64,000 nucleotides of DNA from assembly GCA_002010305.1 (NCBI GenBank), contig MTND01000027.1, forward strand, positions 154,369 through 218,368, read 5' to 3'. The DNA comes from Archaeoglobi archaeon JdFR-42. GTDB lineage: Archaea > Halobacteriota > Archaeoglobi > Archaeoglobales > JdFR-42. Each line of letters opens with the position of its first letter. Position 1 is the first letter of the stretch. This document shows positions 53,052 to 61,837 of the stretch, piece by piece. Both the position numbers and the translations under genes were made by a program. The notes under the pieces are model-generated. The model searched no databases. It was not told the origin of the DNA and worked only from the letters and a program-made list of their open reading frames with translations.

Positions 53052-54966
53052 CTACGAACAATTTAAACACGAAAAATGTCATCAAAACTATGATCATTGA
53101 ATGCTTTAATCCAGATCTTACATCTCCTTCACCCATTATCCCCGCTGCAAGACCGCTAAAAAATCCTCCAAGGAGTGAGGTATGATAAAACAACCTAGTT
53201 AGCATTGGCAGATCCGGTACATTAAATGAGGTTCCAGCCACTTCAGGAACCTCAATACCTGCAAACACACTAATAAAATTTTTGAGAATAACAACTACAG
53301 TAAACAGAAACACTCCATAAGAGATATAAATCAACATCACATAAATAACCATCTCTCTCTTTATTCGACGAGCTGATTCAACTTCCATATACGCGCTAGA
53401 AGCTGCAGCCGACAAAGCATCCCTAATCCGATAAGATGATTCAATGGCTTTCACAAGCATGGATACAACTTTGGATATTAATATGCTACCAACTCTCTGC
53501 TCAAACTTCTGAAAAGCCTCTGTAAGCAATTTTCCCCATTCTACCTCTCTCTTTATTTTAATAATCTCTTTGGTTAAAACTCCTAAGTTTGCAGTAGAAA
53601 GAATTCTAATGGCTTCCACTGCATTCATGCCAGCTTCGTTAAGACTGGCCATCTGTCTGAGAAAATCAGGAATTAACTCTTCAATTTTAGCCATTTTTTG
53701 CTTTCTGATTTCGTAAAATACCGTGTATGGTAATATGTTTCCTGCCGCAAGAAAAATTACCTGAGACTCGAACACTATACGCTCTTTCATCGTAAATAAT
53801 ATGATCAAGGTGACAGGGATGGTAATATACAATATATTCTCAGGTCGAACAGTATAAATGCCAACATCAGAAAAAAGAATTCTAAGCCTGCTCTTAACCC
53901 TGCTGGTCATTCTTTTAAAGATAGAAGGTCTCTCAACTTCTGAAGGCTTATCTGGATCAACATTTGCCGAAAAAAAAGATAGACCTGTTATCCTTTTTGA
54001 TATCCACTTACCAGTTCCTGGTTTAACAATGGTTCTAATGATATATACAAACCCTAGAGACCCAAGAGGTATAAACAGATACACCACTATTTTGAGTAGA
54101 GATTCAACTTCCTGTCCCACTATCCCCATGACAACGAGTGTAATCATCAGGAACAGAGGTCCTACAACAAACAGAGCCAGATATACTTCTGCAAAAGCTT
54201 CGAGAGTATCCAGAAAAGCGCGCTCATATCGTTCTTTCTCTTCCATCAGATAATTACTTCTCATTTTAAGAAAATCATCGATTTTTCCACCACTCTCAAT
54301 TACTGCAATGAAGTCTTCTATGAAGTTAGAAAATCTGGAAGAAGGAGTTGTAGATGAAACATATCTCATAGCTGAGGTTATATCTTCATTGAAGTATGTT
54401 ATTCTCTTGATTACTTCACTGAACTCCTTTCCTATCTCTTGAGTGAGATTACGTTCTTCTGCAACAATTTTAAACATCTGAAGTAATGGAACTCCCCCTT
54501 TGGATGCCGCTAGCAGCATGTTCACCGCATGTGGTAGTGTGAGATCAATATTCCCCGCCCTTACTTTTGCTTTAAAAGATGGATATGCCAAAACGATGTA
54601 ATAGAACAAAAACCAGAAAATAAAAAAGATAGGTACAGCAATCACTTTTAGACTGAAAACTGGTCTTTTAAAATCGATTGGAAAAGATACTTCAATGGGA
54701 AGATGATATCGATTGAGATCTATCACATATGAAGGTAAAACCAAGTAAAGAAAGATTGACAAGCCCAGTGCAAGGATAAAACCATATAGGCTCCCCACAC
54801 CTATGATATAATAGGGAGTAATTGGAAGCCTTGCAGCCTTTATATCCTTTTCAAGGGCGAAATATTTTTCTTTCCTTTTATTGTAATAAGATCTCAAAAA
54901 CCGTACAAAAGGTCTAGGGAGATATATATTTATTACCTCGATGGCTTCTGGATTACTCAATCGCAT
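53044..54966 (-). CDS. Type IV pilus/archaellum membrane platform protein (FlaJ/TadC/GspF type)
   Basis: Multi-helix inner-membrane protein of 640 residues with two T2SSF domains. The first is around residues 140-270 (LPHAVNMLLAASKGGVPLLQMFKIV, SGGKIDDFLKMRSNYL) and the second around 440-570 (IPDFLRQMASLNEAGMNAVEAIRIL, SSYRIRDALSAAASSAYMEVESARRI). Double-domain proteins of this size are typical of archaeal non-archaellar pili. It is the platform on which the ATPase below acts. Its ATG overlaps the ATPase stop by 14 nt. Confidence 0.9.
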   Translation of the reverse strand: MRLSNPEAIEVINIYLPRPFVRFLRSYYNKRKEKYFALEKDIKAARLPITPYYIIGVGSLYGFILALGLSIFLYLVLPSYVIDLNRYHLPIEVSFPIDFKRPVFSLKVIAVPIFFIFWFLFYYIVLAYPSFKAKVRAGNIDLTLPHAVNMLLAASKGGVPLLQMFKIVAEERNLTQEIGKEFSEVIKRITYFNEDITSAMRYVSSTTPSSRFSNFIEDFIAVIESGGKIDDFLKMRSNYLMEEKERYERAFLDTLEAFAEVYLALFVVGPLFLMITLVVMGIVGQEVESLLKIVVYLFIPLGSLGFVYIIRTIVKPGTGKWISKRITGLSFFSANVDPDKPSEVERPSIFKRMTSRVKSRLRILFSDVGIYTVRPENILYITIPVTLIILFTMKERIVFESQVIFLAAGNILPYTVFYEIRKQKMAKIEELIPDFLRQMASLNEAGMNAVEAIRILSTANLGVLTKEIIKIKREVEWGKLLTEAFQKFEQRVGSILISKVVSMLVKAIESSYRIRDALSAAASSAYMEVESARRIKREMVIYVMLIYISYGVFLFTVVVILKNFISVFAGIEVPEVAGTSFNVPDLPMLTRLFYHTSLLGGFFSGLAAGIMGEGDVRSGLKHSMIIVLMTFFVFKLFVGG

Positions 54967-56509
54967 AGGCAGTTAACTCCTCAAATTCAAGATTTGGATT
55001 CCTGTAATATGTACGAACTACTCGGGTCACGTCAATATAGTTTCGAATTCCTTTTTCCCTCATATACTCAAGCAGTCGTTTTCTCTGTTGAATTTCTTCT
55101 ATCAGCTCAGAGATAGTCAGACCGCTTAAAGCAGAAATTTTCTCTAGCTTGCTTGGAGTATAAACCTGCCTGTGAGAGTCTCCTGATACACTCCATTCAT
55201 ATAGTTTATTCACTAGAAGGTCCTTACTGGCTGGATCCACTCCAACAATCTCATCTATTTCCTTACACCTTCGAACCCGTATACCCTTTCTTCTCCATTG
55301 AAGCTGAATATTCACTATGTCCAGCATTTGAATCATGGAACGGGGAACATCCAGGGGTTCGTTCTCCAGCCTGTAGACCACCTGGCCCACATCTCCAGCA
55401 TGAAGTGTAGAATAACAGGCATGACCTGTGGCCATAGCCTGGAATAATACCTGTGCCTCAATACCTCTTACTTCCCCCACCACGATATAATCCGGTCTTT
55501 GTCTAAGAGCTGCCTTAAGTAGGTCATACATAGTTATCTGCCCTTCTTCTGCCTCAAATCCGATATGCTCTCTGGTTATGGCAGCAATCCAGTTTTCATG
55601 ATACAACTGGATCTCTCTTGTATCTTCAATGGAAACTACCTTAGCATCAGTTGGAAGGAACATAAGCAATGCGTTCATGGTGGTCGTTTTTCCTGATGCA
55701 GTCTCCCCCACGATCATCATATTGAGCTTATACTCCACACACATCCAGAGAAATGCTAGCTCTTCTGGAGAATAGGTGTTGAAGGCTATAAGATCGACTG
55801 GAGTCAAAGGATCTATCGAAAACTTTCTGATGGTAAAAGAAGAACCTTTTGGAGTGATTTCAGTTCCAAGGGTTGCCTGAAGTCTGCTTCCATCGGAAAG
55901 AGTAGCATCAATTATCGGATTTCCATAACTTATATGCTTTCCCGTTCTCTGGACTAGGGAGACCACATATTTATCCAGATGTGCTGCACTAAAAATTAGA
56001 TTTGTTTTCAGATTGGAATACCTTCTGTGATATACATAAATGGGGATCTCATAACCATCACAGTGAATATCTTCTATATTTGGATCTTTCATCAAACCAT
56101 CAATTGGGCCAAGTCCGAGAAAATCCCTGAAAAGGTAGTAAAGGTACTTCAAGTTAAGATCTCGGCTCATCTTTATTCCATACTCATCAATGATATTCTC
56201 ATACGCATCCACAAGGACGGATTCTTTCTCCTCTATAGCGATGCTTACGTGTTTCAGTATCAGCAAATCACTTAATGCACTATAAATTTCTTCCAGAACT
56301 TTAAACTCAGTTTCAGAGAGTGTTGGCTCAAGCAGATTATACACATATTCTTGGGTAACCTCATCCCTTACTATCACGGCACGGGTATAAGGTTTCAACA
56401 ACCAATACTCCTCGAGAATCTCTCCTTTGACTGACTCAAAATTTGTTATTAAATTTTCATCTCCATGAGCATATCTGGAGAGCAATTCCCAATGAGAGGC
56501 CATTTCCAT
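54953..56509 (-). CDS. Type II/IV secretion system ATPase (FlaI/GspE/VirB11 family)
   Basis: Hexameric assembly ATPase. Walker A is MIVGETASGKTTTM, the Asp box is VVSIEDTREIQL, Walker B is PDYIVVGEVRGIEA and the His box is TGHACYSTLHAG. The N-terminal ~250 residues form the regulatory domain (HYRRYSNLKTNLIF, GSSFTIRKFS). At 518 residues it fits archaeal pilus ATPases. Minus-strand CATTTATATAAC about 27 nt before ATG 56509 predicts a leaderless mRNA. The operon order is ATPase, platform, pilin-like protein. No prepilin peptidase gene is present in the window. Confidence 0.93.
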   Translation of the reverse strand: MEMASHWELLSRYAHGDENLITNFESVKGEILEEYWLLKPYTRAVIVRDEVTQEYVYNLLEPTLSETEFKVLEEIYSALSDLLILKHVSIAIEEKESVLVDAYENIIDEYGIKMSRDLNLKYLYYLFRDFLGLGPIDGLMKDPNIEDIHCDGYEIPIYVYHRRYSNLKTNLIFSAAHLDKYVVSLVQRTGKHISYGNPIIDATLSDGSRLQATLGTEITPKGSSFTIRKFSIDPLTPVDLIAFNTYSPEELAFLWMCVEYKLNMMIVGETASGKTTTMNALLMFLPTDAKVVSIEDTREIQLYHENWIAAITREHIGFEAEEGQITMYDLLKAALRQRPDYIVVGEVRGIEAQVLFQAMATGHACYSTLHAGDVGQVVYRLENEPLDVPRSMIQMLDIVNIQLQWRRKGIRVRRCKEIDEIVGVDPASKDLLVNKLYEWSVSGDSHRQVYTPSKLEKISALSGLTISELIEEIQQRKRLLEYMREKGIRNYIDVTRVVRTYYRNPNLEFEELTAYAIE

Positions 56510-56531
56510 ATATAAATAAAAAAAACTAAAG

Positions 56532-56540
56532 GTTATATAA
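56532..56540 (-). promoter_or_regulatory. TATA box of the pilus-like operon
   Basis: Minus-strand TTTATATAA centred ~27 nt before ATG 56509. The rest of the 304-bp gap to 56814 holds no gene; AGGACG-N11-CGTCCT (56670-56692) can form a 6-bp hairpin of unknown use. Confidence 0.55.
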
Positions 56541-56814
56541 ATGTTGCCCTATAACATATTAATTATCCCTAAAAAATTTGTAAGTTAGACAGGATAAATA
56601 TATCTTAAACCAATATATCAAGACAGTAAACCATAACTCAGAGATTCCACGGTTACATAGGACGAACATAGATAACGTCCTTGTTTAGTTATACTGTCAC
56701 CGAAGTATAATGCTATCGATATACCTTTAAAACAAGTGGTAAAAATTTATAGCTCATATAGCACACAATATCACAAGACTTCGAGATTCACATGAGTTCC
56801 TAGGTGGTATTATC

Positions 56815-57405
56815 ATGAACATATTAAAAAAAGCACCAATTAAGACTTCTGGGGCATGTGGAATACTTGCGCCCTTTATCGCCTTAAGCTCCATTTCTCT
56901 CTCTATCTACCTCCATCCTTGGTTTAGGTGGGCTGACAACGCCCTGAGTGACCTTGGAGCTATTGGAGTGCCTTATAACTTCATCTTCAACCTAGGTCTG
57001 ATCCTTACAGGTATACTGGGTGTAATATTCACTTTTGGGTTAGCAACACTTATATCAAGGAAAATGTGGATTCTGGGAGTGGGGTTTTTTGGAGCTGGAA
57101 TGGTATCTCTAGCATTTATAGGGGTATTCCCTGAAGGGATTTTCCTCCACAAGCACGTATCTATAGCTTTCTATCTATTAAGTCTCATTGGGATGATACT
57201 TATGGGAGCAGATTTGCTACGAGTTAGATCAGAGCGTGTGTGGGGTCTATTCGTCCTCTCCATTGTGATCCTAGCTCTCACAGCAATAACGCTCCTGACT
57301 ACTATACCTTACCCGCTAGGTGTTGCCATCCCTGAAATTATCGGTGCCATAGCCTTTTGTGAGTTCTCAATCGGGTTTGGAGCACGATTGATAGAGATTT
57401 TTTAA
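56815..57405 (+). CDS. DUF998 integral membrane protein
   Basis: A 196-residue protein with six predicted helices. HPWFRWADNALSDLGAIGVPYNFIFNLGLILTG is the conserved DUF998 opening (the NALSDLG loop between helices 1 and 2), and GVFPEGIFLHKHVSIAFYLLS is the second conserved stretch. Function unknown. AGGTGGT precedes ATG 56815. It is monocistronic; the ribosomal cluster follows after ~95 bp with its own promoter. Confidence 0.85.
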   Translation: MNILKKAPIKTSGACGILAPFIALSSISLSIYLHPWFRWADNALSDLGAIGVPYNFIFNLGLILTGILGVIFTFGLATLISRKMWILGVGFFGAGMVSLAFIGVFPEGIFLHKHVSIAFYLLSLIGMILMGADLLRVRSERVWGLFVLSIVILALTAITLLTTIPYPLGVAIPEIIGAIAFCEFSIGFGARLIEIF

Positions 57406-57452
57406 TAGAGTATGACACTCTAGGATTGGTTAGTTAATACTTACAGCATAAG

Positions 57453-57461
57453 TTTTAAATA
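57453..57461 (+). promoter_or_regulatory. TATA box of the S13-S4-S11-RpoD operon
   Basis: TTTTAAATA about 45 nt before the S13 ATG, leaving a ~20-nt leader with GGTGAT as Shine-Dalgarno. Confidence 0.5.
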
Positions 57462-57501
57462 CAGAAGATTAATTTAGGGTGGTAAAATCTCGGTGATATT
57501 A

Positions 57502-57954
57502 ATGGCTGAAGAACAGTTTAAACATATAGTCAGGATCGCTAACACAGATCTGGATGGAAATAAGAGTGTTGTGTATGCACTAACAGGGATAAAGGGTATT
57601 GGATTCCGAGTGGCCCAAGCCCTTGTAAACGTCTCTGGCATAAAAGGAAAAGAGAAACTGGGGAATCTTCCAAATGATCAGATTCAGAAAATAAAAGAGT
57701 TAATTGAAGAGAATCTCGAGAATGCTGTTCCAACTTGGATGTTGAATCGAAGGAGAGACCTTTATACAGGAGAGGATTTCCATCTTCTCGGAAACGAGCT
57801 TGATATGAGTTATAAAGAGGACATTGATCTCCTTAGAAAGATTCGAGCTTACAGAGGTATTAGGCATGAGAAAGGAAAGAAAGTCAGGGGTCAGAGAACT
57901 AGAAGTACTGGTAGAAAAGGAGTTACAGTGGGAGTAATAAGAAGAAAGAAATAA
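57502..57954 (+). CDS. rps13: 30S ribosomal protein S13
   Basis: Archaeal S13 (uS13), at the small-subunit head near the P-site tRNA and the S19 interface. It shows [37 protein letters not shown] (helix-two-turn-helix) and the basic C-terminus [23 protein letters not shown]. The track's GTG 57493 is inside CGGTGAT; ATG 57502, 5 nt after that Shine-Dalgarno, gives 150 residues, the usual archaeal length. First gene of the S13-S4-S11-RpoD operon. Confidence 0.97.
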   Translation: MAEEQFKHIVRIANTDLDGNKSVVYALTGIKGIGFRVAQALVNVSGIKGKEKLGNLPNDQIQKIKELIEENLENAVPTWMLNRRRDLYTGEDFHLLGNELDMSYKEDIDLLRKIRAYRGIRHEKGKKVRGQRTRSTGRKGVTVGVIRRKK

Positions 57955-57967
57955 AAAGAGGGATAGC

Positions 57968-58504
57968 ATGGGAGATCCAAAAAAAGCACGAAAGAAGTAT
58001 TACATTCCTACCCATATGTGGGAAAAAACTCGACTGGAACGAGAAGTCGAGCTTATCAAAAATTATGGTCTCAGAAATAAAAGAGAGCTGTGGAGAGCTG
58101 AAGCATATCTCAGAAAATATAGGAGAGTTGCCCGAGAGTTGCTTGCCAGTATTAACCTTCCTGGGAAGGAAGGGGAAAGAGCAAGAGCTCAGGCTAAGAG
58201 CGTCATTAACAGATTGATGAAATACGGTGTGCTACAGGAAGGTGGAACCTTAGATGATGTACTGGATCTAACAGTAGAGGCCTTTCTTGAAAGACGATTG
58301 CAAACTCTGGTATATAGACTCGGTTTGGCAAACACAATCAAACAGGCTCGCCAGTTCATAGTGCACGGGCATATAGCTATAGGAGGTAGAAAAGTTAACT
58401 CTCCAGGATACCTGGTCAGAAAAGAGGAAGAGGGAGAGATCGGATTTTATTCAAACTCACCTGTTGCTGATCTGGTAATGGTGAAGGCTGGTGCAGAGGA
58501 GTGA
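57968..58504 (+). CDS. rps4: 30S ribosomal protein S4
   Basis: Archaeal/eukaryotic uS4 form (related to eukaryotic S9), a primary 16S rRNA binder. [24 protein letters not shown] opens the protein. The S4 RNA-binding domain is [42 protein letters not shown] (written here as [12 protein letters not shown] to PGYLV). The 178 residues are standard. Thirteen nucleotides separate it from S13 and six from S11. Confidence 0.97.
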   Translation: MGDPKKARKKYYIPTHMWEKTRLEREVELIKNYGLRNKRELWRAEAYLRKYRRVARELLASINLPGKEGERARAQAKSVINRLMKYGVLQEGGTLDDVLDLTVEAFLERRLQTLVYRLGLANTIKQARQFIVHGHIAIGGRKVNSPGYLVRKEEEGEIGFYSNSPVADLVMVKAGAEE

Positions 58505-58510
58505 TGGATT

Positions 58511-58900
58511 ATGGCAGATGAGAAATGGGGAATAGCCCATATATTTTCTTCTTTTAACAATACAATAATCACCATAACAGACCTGACTGGTGCAGAAACT
58601 TTTGCACGGGTATCAGGTGGAATGGTAGTAAAGGCAGATAGAGATGAAAGTTCACCCTATACAGCTATGCAAGTGGCAATGAGGGCAGCAGAAAAGGCTA
58701 AAGAAAGAGGGATAGTTGGAGTCCACGTGAAAGTGAGGGCTCCAGGTGGGAACAGACACCTGAGTCCAGGACCTGGGGCGCAATCTGCCATTCGAGCCCT
58801 TGCAAGAGCTGGTTTGAAGATAGGAAGAATAGAAGATGTAACACCCATCCCGCATGATGGAACTAAACCTCCAGGCGGGAAGAGAGGCAGGAGAGTCTGA
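58511..58900 (+). CDS. rps11: 30S ribosomal protein S11
   Basis: uS11, in the platform of the small subunit, contacting the mRNA exit region. [49 protein letters not shown] and the C-terminal [19 protein letters not shown] are all conserved in archaeal members. 129 residues. Its stop codon is followed at once by the rpoD ATG. Confidence 0.97.
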   Translation: MADEKWGIAHIFSSFNNTIITITDLTGAETFARVSGGMVVKADRDESSPYTAMQVAMRAAEKAKERGIVGVHVKVRAPGGNRHLSPGPGAQSAIRALARAGLKIGRIEDVTPIPHDGTKPPGGKRGRRV

Positions 58901-59701
58901 ATGGCTTCCATACAGATCCTAGAAATAAACAAACTGAAGGTAAAATTTATCATTGAAGGAGTGAGTGAGGTCTTTGCAAACTCTTTGAGGAGAGCAATGA
59001 TTTCGATGGTTCCAACCCTAGCTGTTGATTTCGTTGATATCTACATGAACAGCGGTCTCATGTATGACGAGGTTCTCGCCCATAGAATTGGCCTCATACC
59101 TCTTAAAACTGACCTAGAGAAATACAACCTCAAAGAGAAATGCACTTGTAGTGGGGAGGGCTGCCCCAGTTGTCAGGTATCCCTTCGACTTAACGTGGAA
59201 GGCCCCAAAACCGTGTATTCGGGAGATCTTATATCAGACGATCCAGATACCATCCCAGCTTTTGATAACATACCGATAGTCAAACTGAAAGAGGGGCAAC
59301 AACTCATGCTCGAAGCAACAGCTAGACTTGGATTTGGAACGGAACACAGTAAATATCAGGCTGTCTGCGGATGTGGGTATAAGATCATCCCTGAAATTAC
59401 CATTGAGGATAGCTGTAATAACTGTGGTAAATGCGTGGAAGAGTGTCCAAGAGATGTATTTTCGTCAAATAATGGCACAATCGAGGTAACAGATATATAT
59501 TCCTGTTCCCTGTGTTATCTGTGCGTTAAAGTATGTGAAGAGAATGCCATACAGATCGATGAGAATACAAACCGATTTCTGTTCTCTTTTGAGGTAGACG
59601 GTTCCATGACACCATTAAAGGTTATAAAAGTGGCCCTTAACCAGCTAAAGGAAAGATTTGCAGAATTCACCGAAAAAATGGAAAAGTTATCGGTTGAGTA
59701 A
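58901..59701 (+). CDS. rpoD: RNA polymerase subunit D with ferredoxin-like domain
   Basis: Archaeal Rpo3/RpoD, homologous to bacterial alpha and eukaryotic Rpb3, which starts RNAP assembly with subunits L, N and P. FANSLRRAMISMVPTLAVDFV and HRIGLIPL are core motifs. Residues ~165-215 hold two complete ferredoxin motifs, CNNCGKCVEECP and CSLCYLCVKVC, predicting two [4Fe-4S] clusters; other archaea have one or none. An extra zinc-like CTCSGEGCPSC lies in the insert domain. The 266 residues fit the cluster-bearing form. Last gene of the operon. Confidence 0.96.
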   Translation: MASIQILEINKLKVKFIIEGVSEVFANSLRRAMISMVPTLAVDFVDIYMNSGLMYDEVLAHRIGLIPLKTDLEKYNLKEKCTCSGEGCPSCQVSLRLNVEGPKTVYSGDLISDDPDTIPAFDNIPIVKLKEGQQLMLEATARLGFGTEHSKYQAVCGCGYKIIPEITIEDSCNNCGKCVEECPRDVFSSNNGTIEVTDIYSCSLCYLCVKVCEENAIQIDENTNRFLFSFEVDGSMTPLKVIKVALNQLKERFAEFTEKMEKLSVE

Positions 59702-59767
59702 ACACTTCTATTTTTAGGCAAAAAATTTACACTATAGCTGTACACACACTACACCGGTTGGTTTCAT

Positions 59768-60931
59768 ATGGATAAAAGACGCCAGGTATTTCTCAGTTTA
59801 TCTCTATCGGTTTTCGCTGCCATGCTCGGAGTGGGAATCATATCACCCATCATGCCCCTTTATGCAAAAAATCTTGGAGCTAGTGGTATATGGCTGGGTC
59901 TGATTTTTTCCATTTTCTCTATAACCAGAACTCTGACATTGCCCCTATTCGGAAAAGTTTCTGATAAACTGGGTAAGAAACCCCTTATCATATCTGGTCT
60001 TTCCTTATATATTGCATTTTCATTGATGTATGTTGTTTCCACTTCTATTACCAGTCTGATTGTCGTGAGGGCGTTTCATGGAATCGCCTCAGCCATGGTA
60101 GTTCCTGTAGCCATGGCTTATGTAGCAGAGACTGCACCCAAGGAAGAGATAGGCAAAGTTATGGGCACTTTCAATATTTTCCTATTTTTAGGTATAGGAG
60201 TGGGGCCTCTTTTTGGTGGACTACTCTCGGATTTTGACAGCTATTTCCTAGCGTTTTACGGGATGGCAGCTGTGACTGGAGTAGCATTGCTACTAAGTAT
60301 TCTATTGATCCCTCCATTTAGCCCACCTGACGCTAAAAAGGATACAAACATGATGAAGCTTCTCAAAAATAGGATATTTAGACTTCTACTCTTGTTCAGG
60401 CTATCCAATGCCGTAGGGAGAGGGAGTATCATGGCTTTTGTCCCTATCTACGCTGCAAAAATTGGACTTAATACCACTCAGATAGGGACAATAGTATCGG
60501 TTAATATTCTTGTCTCAGCATTGCTCCAGAGGAAAGGAGGAGAACTTGCAGACAGGTCGATTCCAGAATTACTTGTGTTCATCGGTACCGCGATAGCTGC
60601 GCTATCTCTTATCTTGTTGCCTGAGACCATTTCATTTCTTCAAATATTCCTGCTCTCTGTTATGTTCGGTCTTTCTAGCAGTATATCTCTCCCTTCTGCT
60701 GTGGTTATAGCAGCGAAAGCTGGAGAACCCAAAGACATAGGAAGTGCAATGGGATTGTATTCCGGCTCAAGGGGAGCTGGCAGAATGATTGGTCCGATAA
60801 TTGCTGGGGCCATAACTGAATGGTTTGGCCTTCGATACGCCTTTTATGCGGCTGGTCTCATCTCACTTATAGGTGCCTTAGTTTTCTATCTGGCGGCTAA
60901 ATCCTATCGATTACCCCCGTCAACTCTGTGA
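59768..60931 (+). CDS. Major facilitator superfamily transporter
   Basis: Twelve-helix MFS protein of ~387 residues. The motif A loop between helices 2 and 3 is GKVSDKLGKKPLIISG, and its second-half echo is in GGELADRSIP. GIISPIMPLYAKNLGASGIWLGLIFSIF is the usual helix 1-2 start of drug:H+ antiporter-like members (DHA1 group). The substrate is unknown. Its 3' end overlaps the remnant of a broken HAD gene on the other strand. Confidence 0.88.
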   Translation: MDKRRQVFLSLSLSVFAAMLGVGIISPIMPLYAKNLGASGIWLGLIFSIFSITRTLTLPLFGKVSDKLGKKPLIISGLSLYIAFSLMYVVSTSITSLIVVRAFHGIASAMVVPVAMAYVAETAPKEEIGKVMGTFNIFLFLGIGVGPLFGGLLSDFDSYFLAFYGMAAVTGVALLLSILLIPPFSPPDAKKDTNMMKLLKNRIFRLLLLFRLSNAVGRGSIMAFVPIYAAKIGLNTTQIGTIVSVNILVSALLQRKGGELADRSIPELLVFIGTAIAALSLILLPETISFLQIFLLSVMFGLSSSISLPSAVVIAAKAGEPKDIGSAMGLYSGSRGAGRMIGPIIAGAITEWFGLRYAFYAAGLISLIGALVFYLAAKSYRLPPSTL

Positions 60932-61308
60932 TAATAGAAAGATAACCCACTAATCCCAGTCTAGTCAGAGCTTTTCCAAGGGCTTCTTGTCCCACATTTG
61001 ATACCAAATCTACTGATACCCCTCTATCATGAAGCCAATCAAGTACCAATAACGCACCTTTTTGCAGTTTTCATTTTAAAAGAGTGTCGAAATCGTATCT
61101 ATCAAAAATACGGTCTACCTCATTGATAAGATCGGGATCTCCCAGCTTCACTATACAGTTGTAGATATCTGCGTAATACCTTCCAGTAAGGCATTTTATC
61201 CCTCTCTTTCTCAGAAAATCTATTGTGTTATCTACAGCTTCTTCAAGGTTCACTGAAAACCCCTAGAGTCCATTCAAAATCAAACAGGACGCATTCAACA
61301 TTCATCAT
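60897..61308 (-). pseudogene. Degraded HAD-superfamily phosphatase gene
   Basis: Pieces of one HAD hydrolase can be read in order. ATG 61308 opens VECVLFDFEWTLGVF (motif I, normally DxDGT, here DFEWT), then stops after a +1 frameshift near 61252. The new frame continues through a helical cap (EEAVDNTIDFLRKRGIK...VDRIFDRYDFDTLLK), reaches TGA at 61071-61073, and goes on in the same frame with GALLVLDWLHDRGVSVDLVSN (motif II Ser-Asn) and KALTRLGLVGYLSIITE. Motifs III and IV are lost, and the frame runs antisense into the MFS gene. The track's 60-residue ORF (61071-61253) is only the cap. The first ATG overlaps the upstream OB-fold stop (ATGATG), so it was once a coupled operon member. Confidence 0.8.
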
Positions 61309-61832
61309 ACTGGAACAAGCTCATAGGTTAGATATCCTTCCGGTTCTCTCTTTACCACTTCAAGCTTGACTTTCTGTCCTGGTCTAAGAGATTTTGGATC
61401 CCCCCTGACCCATGCAGTAATGGTAATATCTCCAAATCGAGCAATACCAACTGTGTAAGGAGAATGATGCATAAAGGAATATGGTCTTACAAACACCACA
61501 GTAAAGGTAAGCAGGAACCCTTCGTTTTCTATTTCTTTCCACTCAACATTATCGGTCAAGCATGAAGGGCAATCCTTTTGAGGTGGAAAATAAGTAATGT
61601 CACATACCTTGCAGTAAGTAGCCATGACCTTACCTCCCCGTAAGCCTCTAAAGAACCTATCAATTCCCTTTACACTTATCAGGTATCTGAGAGTAACTTC
61701 TCTCATATCAATCCAGATGGGATCTCCACTTTTATCATCCTGAACGATTGGAAAACCCTCGTTCTCTATACGAGACTTGACAAACATCTCAAACTGTTTT
61801 AGTTGTTCTAAAAGCCTGTCTTTTTCGTTCAT
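61305..61832 (-). CDS. Zinc-ribbon/OB-fold (DUF35-type) thiolase partner protein
   Basis: Accessory protein of the ChsH2/DUF35 family that binds thiolases or HMG-CoA synthase and helps pass acyl-CoA between enzymes. The rubredoxin-like zinc ribbon is YCKVCDITYFPPQKDCPSC (residues ~75-93). The OB fold follows (GFLLTFTVVFVRPYSF, YTVGIARFGDITITAWV). The N-terminal ~70 residues are helical. The gene starts at ATG 61832 behind AGGAGGTAA, 5 nt after the thiolase stop, as in archaeal thiolase-OB gene pairs that form one channelling complex. Confidence 0.92.
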   Translation of the reverse strand: MNEKDRLLEQLKQFEMFVKSRIENEGFPIVQDDKSGDPIWIDMREVTLRYLISVKGIDRFFRGLRGGKVMATYCKVCDITYFPPQKDCPSCLTDNVEWKEIENEGFLLTFTVVFVRPYSFMHHSPYTVGIARFGDITITAWVRGDPKSLRPGQKVKLEVVKREPEGYLTYELVPV

Positions 61833-61837
61833 CTCAT

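Noticed and set aside
61071-61073. In-frame TGA read as selenocysteine
   Set aside because: A separate frameshift, a mutated motif I and a lost C-terminus show gene decay, and no SECIS-like hairpin is apparent.
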